From the NCBI GenBank assembly GCA_028554745.1, contig JAQOTN010000040.1, positions 248,001-312,000 on the forward strand: 64,000 bases of DNA. Reading direction: 5' to 3'. Shown here piece after piece: positions 1-15,200 of this stretch. The notes beneath the pieces were generated by a model, which saw nothing but the letters and a program-made list of their open reading frames with translations, had not been told where the DNA came from and did no database searches. Position numbers and translations under genes: made by a program. Each line of letters begins with the position of its first letter. Within the stretch, counting starts at the first letter, position 1. The stretch comes from Blastocrithidia nonstop. Lineage: Eukaryota > Euglenozoa > Kinetoplastea > Trypanosomatida > Trypanosomatidae.

Positions 1-194
1 TGCAATTATTGCGATCTTACTTTAGTAAAATTAATAACAACAAAACGCTAAATATAAGTATGTGTATGTGTGCTCATTTTTTTGTAAACAAATAATTATT
101 GATGAGACAAAAGTATGTTGAACTCTCAAAATAAAAAAAAATGATAGTATTATCGGTATTGTTGTGTGCATAGATTAATTTAAGTACAATACCT

Positions 195-3100
195 TTACAC
201 TTTCATTCGCAATGTGTTGTACTTATCCTGAGCATGTTTGCGTAGGTATTGGTAGAGTTCATTGCGTCGAAACGGCACCTGTGGGTGGTCTGGAGTGTAC
301 AGACCTAACCCACGAGTGTCACTGTCAAGTCCAGCACGGCTAAACCCAGCTGCTTGATGCCGCCCAGTGACGTGAAACCTGTCAAAGAGTGGCTTATCAC
401 GTCGGTACATGAGTCGAGACTTAAACGCGGTACCATGATATAACGATCGCGGACGATCTAGTACAGGCTTCTGCAGTCTGGCGCGTTACACGACTTAAGC
501 TATTTGACCATCTTGCAAAATATTAAGCAACGGTTTTGTCTTATCATGCAAGTCTCTATCACTTTTCAGTGCAGTTTGCTCACCGCGTAATGTGTTGTAT
601 GGACAATAGGCAATGTGTTTTTTACTAATAACAGTTAAAACTTTCACTAACGGCAACTCACGGGTCAAGTACGCTGCTAAACTTCACAGCATCAAATCCT
701 CATCACAGTACACCCCAGCATCATGCAAAAGAATTTACTCGCTGGTAGGTAGTAGTGTGGCTCGGCCTTTTTCTAATTCGTACGCAATAATATTCAGTGC
801 TCTATGTGATGTCTAACGTATTTGTTCTGTCGCACCATATCGAGCATTTGTGTAAATAGTTCGCAGACAACTCATTGTAAAAATGATACCATCTTTACCA
901 CTTGTCACACGGCGTACTGCTGAGATGAGCTCACTCACACCACACAACAAACTCGATGAGTGAAAGAGAAAGACGGCAGAGTAACCGTTCACAAACGAGA
1001 GATTATGGAGTAGCGTACGTATCGCACACTCCCGGCCACGCCTCATGCCTACACGTAAACGTGAAGGTGAAGTACAAAGTTTGTCTTAATCACTATTACC
1101 TTCAGCAGACTTGCTAATAGCAAATGAATTGGCACTATTTAGCCTCTACTGGATGCGTGTAATAGTTCCCACATTTACACTTGACTAGACATATTTGTGC
1201 GTAGGCGAACTAGAAAGCAGTTATGTATCTGATTGAAAAGGTACACTTTATAATCGATGTGCAACAGTTTTCATTTCAGGAATGCACTGCAGAACGTACT
1301 TGTCAAAGTCGTGTTGACGTGCAAAATCAAACGCAAATTGTTTATCTTGTAATGACATGAGCAACTATGTGCCGCTCTCTAACAGAGCTTACAAGTACAA
1401 TTGTGCATCTGATCTATTTGTTGTTTCTGTTGGAAGTGGTAGCTATTATTTTTTAATATACTATGTTGGCTATAAACAATCTTTGTATTGTGCGCTATTG
1501 ATGTCTTTTGCCTATTTGCAAGATGTCATTACTTATTGATGTTCCTATTAATGTTTTTCTTACGTAGCTTTACGTATTGCTGCATTCAAACTCTGCTCGA
1601 ACAAATGTAATGCACGCATCTTGACAGCCACTCGTCTATCGCGTGAGACGGCAGCAAAGAATTGGGGTCCATGGTAGAAACTTTAATTTAGATGATCGCC
1701 AATACAAATCGATGCGAAACGATGATGATAATGCTGCAACCGCTCGCGTAAATGTGTGTGCAAGGCATTATAATCTACATGAAAGTGAATTGACTTGACA
1801 CTTTAGCATTAACCTAATAACACTTTAAGTATGTAATCATTTGGTACGTCAAGCATTTGTGTAATAAAGTATGCTCGTTCTAGCAAGACCACATCTTCAC
1901 GTGTACTAATAATATTCTTATTATTATTGTTATTATTTGCACTTGGCTATGCCTAACTTGATGATGTGTTAATGTGATAAAGAAAGCGTTACATAAAACA
2001 ACACAAAATAGGCTGCACAACGTCACCTGGTGGCAGACTTTTCAAGTGTACACCTGCAAAACCACCCAGTAGGTCTAACAACTAACTTTTAGAACATGAC
2101 TAGAGAAAACTTTTTTTGCTACTAATGTCATTAGATCTGCTGTCACTGCCATTATTTTCAAAGTACAAATCATTGACAATAATTTGTTGCATATATTCGT
2201 ACAACTCCACACCAGTGTTTTTGTGTGCGATGGTTAAGTTAATGCCGATAGGATGACTGTAATCTGCACGATTAGCTAAGTTGGTAGGCGAGCGTGAGAA
2301 TCACCGGTTAGGCTACAGTATTTTAGCTAGTGCAAGAAATGAAAGAAGCTGAATAAACAATTTGGGTGATTTTTGCAATCGATGTGGCTGTTCATGCACA
2401 AACGTTTAGGTGAGGCAGTTAATGAAATGAATGTACATGTTAGTTACAACACTCGTGTTCATGTACGGTATACCAAACTGTTTTTTCAGCAACGTGTTAA
2501 AGTTAATACCTTAGCCGCTAATCGTAAGTGGTGCAGATATTTCGTTCAGCATGCAAACCACCTCATCGTTGGTGCATCGGTGCAAAGCGGCTCCCATGTC
2601 TGCGAGTGTCATTCCTCGTGCAACCTCATCTGTGCGAGTGATGAACTGCTCCATCAGATCCGACACCGATCGTACACACTATATTCGATCAATAATGGGG
2701 TAATTGCGATAAACACGATACCCATCAAGCTTATTACTATCACTATAATTATCATCATCGTCATTAATTTCATTAACACTTTTGAAATCAGCGTCACCTT
2801 TTACATCTTGTATATTAACTTCATTAGCATGTGTATCAACAATGTTAGTTGTATTATCATGAACACTAATCAACTTACTTTATGAAGTATTACTTTATAC
2901 TTAATCTTAAATGATACACTTGCCACTCTTAATCTTATTTGCATTCATTTCATCTCCTCTTCTGTACAATTGATGCTATTACTAGTACCATTACGATTTA
3001 CTACCAGAACACTCGTTAACTGTACAGACTGCTACTCTGCTAGGCTTTTTCACAGAAACAGAAGACGGCGATGCTCTTCTAGCCTATGCCACGGCAATGT

Positions 3101-3386
3101 CAGGGATATCACGTAAACGTACTGGTCCATAACCTAAATCTGCATCGTACTTTGGTAGCGGGAATGGTGTAAACGTTTTAGAAACATTCTTAGGCATCAT
3201 ACTCTCCGGTAAAGTTCGATATTTAACAACTTGTGGACGCTTTTATGATCGCGAAGGATGTAACATTGAGACATCTTGCTAATGGCTGCTTCGATCGCTA
3301 GTTATGTCACTAAGCTACTTGTCAAAACGCATGTGCAACACTGCGCAGTTGCTAACGACCAGACGCAGCTTGCTGTTGTGCAACAT
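195..3386 (-). CDS. Unrecognised 1063-residue protein
   Basis: I do not recognise this protein. With UAR=Glu and UGA=Trp it is one open frame from the ATG at 3386 to a UAA at 195. Under the standard code it breaks into many pieces. The N-terminal 200 residues are Ser/Glu-rich with a proline-containing block (KTFTPFPLPKYDADLGYGPV). The middle (roughly residues 300-750) alternates conserved-looking helical stretches with acidic or Asn-rich loops built partly from UAR codons. The last 100 residues are Arg-rich and end RMKV before UAA. No membrane segment or catalytic motif was seen. The start was chosen as the first in-frame ATG after an AT-rich spacer. In-frame UGA at residue W in DLMLWSLAAYL suggests UGA=Trp here too. 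It is probably a conserved kinetoplastid protein; the function is unknown. Confidence 0.75.
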
Positions 3387-4158
3387 AATACTATTACTTT
3401 ATATGGCTTTTTCTGTATATCTGTATAGAATAGCGGAAAAATTTTATAAGATTTACTTTAGTTTTAAGGTAATTGTGTTAGCCTGTACGTAAGTAAATAA
3501 TAATAATCTGCTCTATAATGCAAGTGAGTATTAATTTCATGTTAAAAAATAACAGAAAAAGAAAGGAAGAACGTTGTGAAAAAAGGTTCAAATTATATTC
3601 ATTAGTTGCGTTGGCTGCACCGTTTTTCACAGATAGCAAGTACAATGTGCAACTATACTGAAACATATCATCATTTGACATATAAACTTACACACATATG
3701 TAAATGTACAATGGTAAATAATTAAATACAACTATGGTATAAGCAATATGCAAACTGTAAGCTAAAGTAAAACATAAAAATAAGGCGGTTTTTTGTTAAA
3801 TAAAAGTAAATTACTTATCATGCTAATGACTAGTCAGGCAGATATATCAAATGATAACGAGACTACAAACACTTTTTTTTACGAAAGAAATTCAGAAAAA
3901 AATTGTTTATAGTATATTCAGTTTTTGTAAAATTATTTATTCGCTTTCTTTGTGTATGTGAGTGCGTTTGTATGTGTTAATGCTGTTAAGATGAAACAGA
4001 GCATGCATTTATATTTAATTATTTTTTTAAAGCAAAGCGTTTGTATAATTAATGCTTATTTGTTTGTATATCAACTAAATACACAAAAAACATCATATAT
4101 TAATTTTTTTATTTATATATATGCGTATTGTTGCTATACTGAGTTATCACTAAGCTCT
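3387..4158. other. AT-rich spacer
   Basis: Spacer between two minus-strand genes, rich in A/T homopolymer runs. Short open stretches on both strands lack coding composition. Pyrimidine-rich stretches on the minus strand before 3386 could serve trans-splicing. Nothing else seen. Confidence 0.5.
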
Positions 4159-5748
4159 TTAACTTAGTTGTAAAAAAATGTATATTAAAACAACGATCAC
4201 TGGAACGAGTATAAATCTACTGCGTAGCATTTGCAAAAGCGATGTAGAAGGCGCGCTATGTAATATCTGCGCCTCCTGCTCAGTAGCTGCAGCTAGAGTG
4301 TTCTGTTCTAGCTTTGCAGCTTGTGAGGGATGTGGTTTGTCAACTGTCTCTACAGGTAATGCACCTGTAATGGCTCAATCGTCATCTAATATACTAAATC
4401 GTGCCTTCGTCCTTTGCAGCTTTAGCGCTTGATTGAGTGTTTGATGTAAATATTTATCTCTTTTACTTATAATAGGCTTGTCATTTGTATTCTGTCATCA
4501 GTACAGCACACCACTAGCAACGTCTTTTGAGGAATGATCAGCACTTAACGTTGATCGCTTTTCTCCTGCTGCTGACGACGATAATGACGATGATGATGTT
4601 GATGAAGATTGCTACCGAGTACGTGTTAGCAACCGGTGTTGCTGACCCTCATTCACTGTGTCTAGTCAATCTATCTACTACGTTGCTAAATTTTTAACAC
4701 GATTTTAGTACCCTACATGCTATTCGATCAGGAACATCAAATCACTTTCAGGTCCAGCATATGCAGTTTTGTTGTACAAATTGTGTATGCTACGATCACG
4801 TGCTGCTTGCAAACTATCTAGCTACAATCTCAGGTGCTACAGGCGTGATGGTGGTGTATGCAGGAGTGGATTTTGCAACTATGACAGCATTGCCGCCTTT
4901 GTAAGCAGCTGCTCCGTCAAGCTAGCACTCACCATCACCAATTGCTCATTTCAACTCATGCGTACACTGAGCAAAAACGCAATGGTGCGTTCTGTTCGCA
5001 CAATCAGATATAGCTGAAGTAGCAGGAAAAACAAAAACACCGTAGCCGCCACTACCATCTCACGAACTTTATTATTTCGTGCCTTATCAGGGAGTGAGGT
5101 AATGGTGTGTGTAATTCATTGCACCACTGCCGTTACAGAAAATTTGGTCTGTGACCGCTACGACTCTTGTGATGCATCACCCATTAACGAGGAGGAAGAT
5201 AAACAGTTCGTCTAAGGCAGTGATGATGACGGTGATTGTGATGGTAGAAATGTCTGTGGTGATGCCGGTGAAAGTTGATCGATGGGCAATGCGGTAGTCT
5301 CGTGACGTTTGCCGTTTAATCGATCTGATTCAACAGGCATCGGAGTGCGAAGGTACAACGTTGCCCGTGCATGACGTCCTCGTCGTGATGGACGAGAGTG
5401 CGCTAGTAAGAGTCTACCGTTTCGTGCATCACCTATTTGATATTTACTACTGTAACTATTATTTACACCTTTATTGTTTACGATGTTATCATTTGAACTC
5501 AGGGTGGTAGTTTGTGTTGTAATGTTTTTACCTGTTACATTTAGTGGACTATTGACAAAGTAAAGTGGCATTTGCCCGTCATTGGACACACCATTGGTGG
5601 TGGTGGTTGTATTGGTATTGGTATTGACACCATTTCGTGAAATAGACAAGAGTGAGGTGGAGTTAACAGTGTCATCTACACTAGAGCGGTCTAGATACGT
5701 ACTTCGATAACTGCGTGTACTTTACGGAACGTGTGAGAAGAATGACAT
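4159..5748 (-). CDS. Unrecognised protein with two membrane segments and a hydrophobic C-terminal anchor
   Basis: An open frame of 529 residues under the altered code. Residues 1-210 are Ser/Thr/Asn-rich and probably disordered. A hydrophobic helix lies at about 231-253 (VVAATVFLFFLLLQLYLIV). It is followed by a charged, partly coiled-coil region (EQLLTKAAMLSELQNPLL and a second Leu/Glu-rich stretch), a low-complexity Ser run, and an Ala/Glu helix. The last 18 residues are a second hydrophobic segment (FILVPVIVVLIYIFLQLS), followed directly by UAA. That is good evidence that this UAA is a real terminator. The layout resembles a tail-anchored or two-pass endomembrane protein; a SNARE-like role is possible but no SNARE motif was identified. 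The start is the first in-frame ATG giving the Ser-rich N-terminus. Confidence 0.7.
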
Positions 5749-6137
5749 GTCTGGTCTCGTAATGTTACACAAGGGTCACTTATGTTATATTTAGTTTTTT
5801 CTTTGTATTTTATGTTGATAATTTGGCATAATCGATTTAATATGCAGATGTGTACAAAAGTAAAATAAATATAATGTAAAAAGAAAATGATAAGCAGTTT
5901 AATCCAAGTCATAACATAATCATTAACTATACTTTCTTTAGGTGAGGTGTGATTATAAAAATATGCATCATTACAAAACAAAATATATTATATACATATT
6001 TTGATTGAAATGTAAAAAGAATTTAATTCATTACATTTTTAGGTACAAGAAAGTAATGTTTGCCGTATTTATAGCATATATTTTGTTGTTTTTTTATAAA
6101 AACAAACTCAACAAGCCAATATAGAACAATTGTAAAA
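5749..6137. other. AT-rich spacer
   Basis: A 389-bp spacer with T-rich stretches. No coding signal I trust. Confidence 0.5.
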
Positions 6138-6752
6138 TTATTTGCTCATTACAAGCTCTTGTTACCATCATCGTTTTACTTCACTAATCCTATAATTTTG
6201 CTTGCTTTCGTCACTAATACTAAATTTGTCATTACCATCTTACTGAACCAAGTAATTCTTATTTTGACTTTATGGCACTTCTTGGCCTTATTATAGTTAT
6301 TCTTGTTGTTTTTGTTGTTGTTGTTACTACTATATATCTTCCATCATTCGACTAACGCGTTTACGTGCGTGCTTTGCAGAGTCAATGATTGGTTTATACC
6401 CAATGTCTACCACTTTACCTTGATCATCACGAATGTACGTGTACATTTGGGCCATCTCGTCTATTTCTGTTTGGGTTGTCTTGTAGAAAAAATAGTAGAT
6501 TAAGTATCCTGTTAAGCCAAGAATACCAGCGTTTCATACCCGCGTGACAAACGTTCAGCGAGCACCATACTGCCATTACGCAGGTAAACGTTGTCGAAGA
6601 TAGTTGAGAAGTGGCTATGCTGCGTTGAGTCTACCCAACTGTGGTCGTTAATCATACTTGCTACGAGAATTATGTCGTGTTGTGTTACGTTTATGACGTC
6701 GACTAGCCGCTGGCTTGTACACACTCAGTAGACGAAAACTTGTAAATTGCAT
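6138..6752 (-). CDS. Probable mitochondrial single-pass membrane protein, unknown function
   Basis: A 204-residue frame. The first 35 residues are Arg/Ser/Thr-rich with no acidic residues (MQFTSFRLLSVYKPAASRRH), typical of a mitochondrial presequence. One transmembrane helix lies at about residues 72-91 (GILGLTGYLIYYFFY). It is followed by a soluble domain with ARKRVSRMMEDIEEEQ and a Gln/Glu tract in which most Glu codons are UAA or UAG. The C-terminus is RWWEQELVMSK, where the first W is UGA and the E is UAA, then a terminal UAA. The terminator could instead be an earlier UAR near 6325, but the frame stays protein-like to 6138. Family not recognised. Confidence 0.65.
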
Positions 6753-6832
6753 TTTATGTTCGTTACACAATAATTATTACTTTTGTTGTTGTTATTAACA
6801 AATCGGCACTTTTATGTAAATATCGATAGTAA

Positions 6833-6868
<36 letters not shown>

Positions 6869-7292
6869 CAAATCGCTTACTAAAACACAATGATACTAAA
6901 AATAAAATAAAATAATACTTTTTGACTTCCCAAAACATCTTGTAAAACAAATACAAACATGTAGAACAAAATTTTCATTTTGCAAGGATAAATGCATACA
7001 TATGTAATTAAAACCTATTTTTGTTAATAAAATATATTCAGTAACTTCAATGACCAGTTTATTTCACAATATGACATACATGTATTATGACATACTCTAC
7101 AAAGATATGAATTTATATGCTATGTCATTGATTTTATTCGATTAAGTTATTGATTTTGCCATATATATTAACTATTATCACTATTGATAATTAGCAAGTT
7201 ATAATAACTGAAGACAAAAAAAAAATTGTTGTAAAGTGAATTAACAAATATAAATTAGGCAGTTAATTATCACTATTTATATATATAAAGTG
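6753..7292. other. AT-rich spacer
   Basis: A spacer holding a (TA)n microsatellite near 6836-6867 and several A/T runs. No gene seen. Confidence 0.6.
6836..6867. repeat. (TA)n microsatellite
   Basis: About 16 uninterrupted TA units in the spacer downstream of the NVL-type gene. Confidence 0.95.
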
Positions 7293-9677
<2,385 letters not shown>

Positions 9678-10353
9678 TACTTTGACGTAAAACTGTATAA
9701 ATATGTATATATAGTGCTAGGTACTTTATATAATCAAAACTGTTTCAATTTGGTTTAATATATATGGCTGCAAACCTTATTTTATGAAAAGCAAAATAAA
9801 AGATTAGTCAATAAACAAGCAAAACAAAAATAAGCGATACAAGAATGGTAACAAGTTACTACATTTCACTTTTACATCTCTTTACATGTGTGTTGCCACT
9901 TGTCATAGAACATAATTACAACCTTCATGCTATTCTTTGTGAAGCAAAAAAAGCTTATGAAACGTAACTTGTATAGTATGTACTTGACAAAAGCAAAACA
10001 AAAACAAACAATAACAAAAAATTTATTACAATAAACTTTGATGCAATAGTATAGTTCCTAATTCAAAAGTCAATATTTGAAGTTATTGAAATAATATAAT
10101 AATTTTATTAAATAGCAAAGCGTTGCAACAATACTTTTTCAGCATCAATATTTATTTTATGTGCTTGACAAAACTGATATTATTTTCATTAATAAGCTAA
10201 AGTAAAGATAGAAATTTATAATAAATCTTTTTTAAAGATGATTCTAATAATAACTGTCCTAAACAAACTGCAAATAAGAAACGAAGAGAAAAAAATAAAG
10301 CAACTTGAGGTTTATAAAATAATTAATTGTATATATATCAATTATTAACATGC
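9678..10353. other. AT-rich spacer
   Basis: About 0.68 kb, strongly AT-rich, with no coding stretch I can support. Holds the 3' flank of Nfs1 and the 5' flank of the NVL-type gene. Confidence 0.5.
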
Positions 10354-11829
10354 TTAACGCCACTCCACATCCGCCAAGCTTTTTCCTTCCTGCATCAAAT
10401 CCCACAGCGGCGACATCTCTCGCAGCCGCTCGACCGTCTTCACACACTCGTCAATCGTCAAGTCCACTTCCTCCTTTGTGGTGAAGCGGCCAATGCCAAA
10501 GCGAACAGACGTGTGCGCGTTCTCAGCGTCTACGCCAATCGCACGCAGGACGTAGCTGGGTTACAATGAGGCACTCGTACACGCACTCCCACTTGACACC
10601 GCCACATGCTTCATGCCCATCAACAAACTCTCTCCTTCCACACAAGAAAAGCTGACATTGAGGCTACCAGGCAGGCGGTGTTACAGGTCACCATTTACAA
10701 TAATGTGTGACAGACGGCTTTGCAGGCCATGCAGTAGACGTTCACGTAACTCCAGTGCATGGGCCGCATCACGTGTGCGTTCCTGCATCACCAACGCACA
10801 TGCCGCACCCATGCCCACCACCAGTGGAGTAGCCACCGTACCACTGCGAATGCCTCGTTCCTGTCCTCCACCGCTAATCGGGGACCGAATTCGCACACGT
10901 GGTTTGCGGCGAACAAATAGCGCACCACAACCTTTTGGTCCGTAAATCTTGTGTGAGGACATGGACATCAAGTCAATGTTATCACGTTACACGTTAACAG
11001 AAATTGTACTGAGTGCCTGTGCAGCATCGGTGTGAAAGAGTACCTTCTTGGAGTGGCACAGTGCTCCAATTTCACGAATAGGTTGAATGACACCAATCTC
11101 ATTATGTGCCGTCATACATGACACCAAACACGTCTCTGGCCGAATGGCCGCCGCCAGTGCGTTAAGATCTACCAATCCATTTTTTTGCACCCCCAAGTAC
11201 GTTACCTCAAACCCATCCATCTCAAGATAACGACATGAGTCTAACACACACTTATGCTATGTTTGCAGTGTGATAATGTGATTTTTATTCGCCTTGTGAT
11301 AGTTGGCTACGCCTTTGATGGCAATATTATTAGACTACGTGGCCCCACTGGTGAAGAAAATCTACTTGGGGCTCGCACCTACTAATTCAGCAATTTGCGC
11401 TCGAGCCTGCTCAACGGCCTCCTCGGCTTGCCAGCCGTACATGTGTGTGCGACTATGTGGATTACCGTACTGCTCTGTCATGTATGGTAACATCTTATCA
11501 AGCACACGTGGGTCTAACGGGGCGGTGGCCTGTACATCGAGGTAGACGGAACGAAGTGGTGGTCGTTTGTAAACTTTCTATGGAGAAGCTGCATCATTTG
11601 TATTAGTTGGTTTACTGATTGCAGATGTGATTGTCGGAGAATTTGCATTATAGTTTTTAGTACTTTGCACTCCTTCGTTGTCTTTCTTTGTGTCAATAGA
11701 CTGATTCGATGAAGTAGACGATGACGACGACGACGAAAGTGGTCGATGATTGTAACAACTTGCAACAGCAACACCACCACCATGCAGTGTTCGTCTCATT
11801 ACTGAGAACAGCTTTAACTGACGAAGCAT
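10354..11829 (-). CDS. NFS1: Cysteine desulfurase, mitochondrial (Nfs1/IscS)
   Basis: A PLP enzyme that takes sulfur from cysteine for Fe-S cluster assembly in the mitochondrion. It has 491 residues (human 457). The N-terminus is Arg/Ser-rich ([15 protein letters not shown]), fitting a presequence, then the fold starts at [20 protein letters not shown]. Key motifs are present: GNPHSRTH, the TEH motif near 191, PLP lysine K294 in [22 protein letters not shown], and the mobile-loop cysteine C417 in [11 protein letters not shown]. This is the clearest gene for the code. UAG encodes Glu in PKEIFF (11362-11364), SGATESNN (11335-11337) and TQTEHK (11257-11259). UAA encodes Glu in SASLEPSY (10561-10563). 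All four are Glu in characterised homologues. The C-terminus SPLWDLMQ...VEWR is followed by UAA with no nearby UGA, so UAA must terminate. Confidence 0.97.
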
Positions 11830-12290
11830 TTGCTTTTTCTACTGATTGACGTATTTTTTGTATTGCTGAGAATAAAACTTCAATATTTTGAATCAGCAAA
11901 TTGTAAATACTAACCTTGCAAGCAATAATCAAAATATTGAGAAATACAATTTAAAACATACACATAGTCAGGCGAAGATAAAATCGAAATAAAGCGATCA
12001 ATAGTGTTTTGTCATTATCCTTGTTTTCTATCGAAGTCTGACATCTCAATAAAAGTTGTTTATAATATTAAGTCACAAGAAAGTAATGTATACAATGTTA
12101 TGAATTAGGCGTTGCAATATTAGTATTATTGTATATATCTATATAATATTACAAAATGTGAATTAAATTTATATACAAATATAATTTATACTATAACTTC
12201 TTGTCCTTGAAAATGAAAGCAACATTTATATCAATACATAAAAAATTAAAATATAAAAAAATTAATTAATTTTTGGTGTATTTACTTTCT
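11830..12290. other. AT-rich spacer with Nfs1 5' flank
   Basis: A 461-bp spacer. The minus strand has a pyrimidine-rich stretch TTTTATTCTCAG about 40 nt before the Nfs1 ATG, a plausible spliced-leader acceptor. No gene seen. Confidence 0.45.
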
Positions 12291-15200
12291 TTACTTATTT
12301 GTTACCTTTTACCAAAACAACTACGCTGCTCTGCTCGCTGCAAACTATGTCTACTAATCGTCATTGTCAATTACGTCGTCGTTAACGTTAACGCTAAATG
12401 GGCCATCAGGTCTATACCACGCCTGAAACGGATCAATCAGTCCCATCTACGCTGCTACCTCTCGTACTGCCTCAGTGAACAAATTAACCTCACGTTGACT
12501 GTTTAGTATGTATAGATCTTTAGCAAAAGGTGTGTGCACTTTCTTCTTCAGATTAAAGTTGCTACTACTACCATCACCCCTTTCTTCTTCTTCTTCTTCT
12601 TCTTGTACTGATTTGGTCGTATTTTTATTTCAACTTTTCACGTGCGAAAGTTTACTTGACTTGAGTTTGTCACCATTGTCTTCTTTTCCATCGTTATTCT
12701 CTTTCTTTAACGTAATACTCGATTGACTAATTTTTTGCGATGCATCTTACATGGTATAGTTTGCCGTGATAACATCTTGACGGATCTTCTGTAATGCCAT
12801 ATCCGTTACTCGAGTGAAAAGTCGATAACTCATCGTACCAGGGTAGCTTCGTGCTGCACGTGAGGCCAAGTGGCGATTATCTTCTGGAATGATTTGTAGC
12901 CTTGACAACAAGACACGTACACCGGTGCGATGTACCCGATGCATGCGCAAGAGCACATCACGCTGAACGCGTGTCAAAGCGGCTTGATCGGTGGCTGTAA
13001 TAATCAACACACGATGTGGTCGAGATGAAGAAGATAATAATGATGATGAATACGTTAAATTATTATCAATGTGAGTCGTCTTTTTATAGATTCCATGGTT
13101 ATGACGATACTGTAGGTGTGATGAAACAGGAAGTGAGTTATGATGTTTAACAGAAGAGTAACCACCACGTGTTACTCCGTATGGCTAATGAATAAACGTG
13201 TCAAGAAGACTGCGTAGAACACTCTACCCTCGTCCACTGTTACTGACGGCGGTTAATAACACGTCAAAGTCATCAATAACCACGAGTCCATGGGATGAAC
13301 GTGACGATTCACTGAGTGCCTCACGTAGCAGTGTAATCTACTCACCATAGTGAGCTACATCGTTTAACTGGCGTGCATTGAGGTAGCGAATGGTGTTAAA
13401 CGGGTAAAGAGAAGCGATTTCACGTGCTAGTGATGTCTTACCACTGCCTACTGCCCCCGTAATGGCAATGACTGCAGAATAAGTGTGAGCACTACGCATT
13501 ACTCGCTCCATCAGCTAACGTGCATTGTTGACTTGTGGTGCAATCGTACCATCATGATCAATCAGATGTGCATTGCTTAACTGTCGTCATTGTCAGTTCG
13601 AAAAGCGATATTACAAGGTAGACTGTAGCCTATTTCACTGATCCATTTACTTATTATATTTAATGTTGAACTTATTATCATTACTACTAGTATTATAACC
13701 TTTGTTGTCTGTGATAACGCTACCTGCTAATTATTATTACTATTACACCTATCACTACAAGAAATCAAATTCGTGTGGAATGTAATTGAGAAGTGCAGAG
13801 CTGGCTTGACTCATGCGAATGTCATGAATGGCCCTGCCAAAGTCATTTCGTGTTACTTGAAATGAGTGATATTAAACTAGTGGTTTTGTCTTACTTGTGT
13901 TAATACTGGAAGTAGTTTTACTAATTGTACTAGGCACACTCATGGCATTCGTACTACCCTAATTTACGTTTTGTTGTGGCTATACTTATTGTAGTTGTTA
14001 GTGAAAACGAAACAGAGCATAACTTGTAGCCGCACGCACTGTACCAGCAATGTCAGCCCCAGAAAAGCCAGCACTGTACTTGGCCAGCTCATCAAGTTTG
14101 ACATTGTGAGCAAGCATGTTCTGTTACCGAAGCGTGTCTGTGTGTAACTTGAAGATTTACTATCGTGCCGCATGTTATGGTGATGGAATTTATATAATCA
14201 CCTCAAATCGTCCTGGTCGAAGCAACGCTGGGTCTATGGCGTAGAGGCGGTTGGTGAGACCAACTACCAAGATGTTGTTGTGGGTGTACATGCCATCCAT
14301 CAGGGCTAATAGTGTGTTCGTGACACCGTCAAAGACCGCCTTTGCCGCACTTTCGTCAGCCGAGTACCCACGACGGTGAAAGAGCGCATCAAACTCATCA
14401 ATGACAACAACGCGTAACGGAGGTATATCTAATTTCTACCCTCTTATATGTTATTATTATTATTATTTTTGATGATGTAGTGATTATTTATTATGCATCG
14501 ATAAATGTTTGCCTCGTGTATACTTGTGTGTTGTGGGTCTGCCTGGTTGTTTGACCTTTGCTGACACAAACACTTAACTGTCAAACTCACCTTGAAACAT
14601 GTCTTTGAGTATTTCAGTTAACTTCTCGTCAGTCATTTAGTCCATGGAATGTGACGGATAATTTGCAAAGCTGTACTTACTGAGATCATCATCATCATCA
14701 TCATCATCATTATCTTCATCGTACCTATTATTATATTTGCTATTGTCTTGATCGTTGTGTTCAGCGTCATGATCGTTAAAGATATCGCGTAAGTTTTTCT
14801 ACGACTCACCGACGTACTTGGATAAGATGTCGGTTGCAGTTAGAATGGTCAAACGAGTGCGTGGTCCAAGTAACTTGGCAAGTCCACGTGCAATGAGTGT
14901 CTTGCCGTTGCCAGGTGGGCCATGCAAGATCACACCACGTACGTGTTGTATGTGTAATGATTGTGTAAGTGGTCGCAAGGACGGCAAACGATCAAGAAAG
15001 ACACGACGGGAAAGTTAATGTAATTCGTTTTTCAAACCACCAACTCCCATTTATGTTCAAACGTCAGTAGCAAATTTTGTGTCTGCTGTATGAACGTCAC
15101 CTTGACGTGGTGCCTAATTTGTGCTATTGTGCATACATTCACCATTATTATCATTATCATTACCTTCAGCACCATTAGTGTTATCATCATTATTATTATT

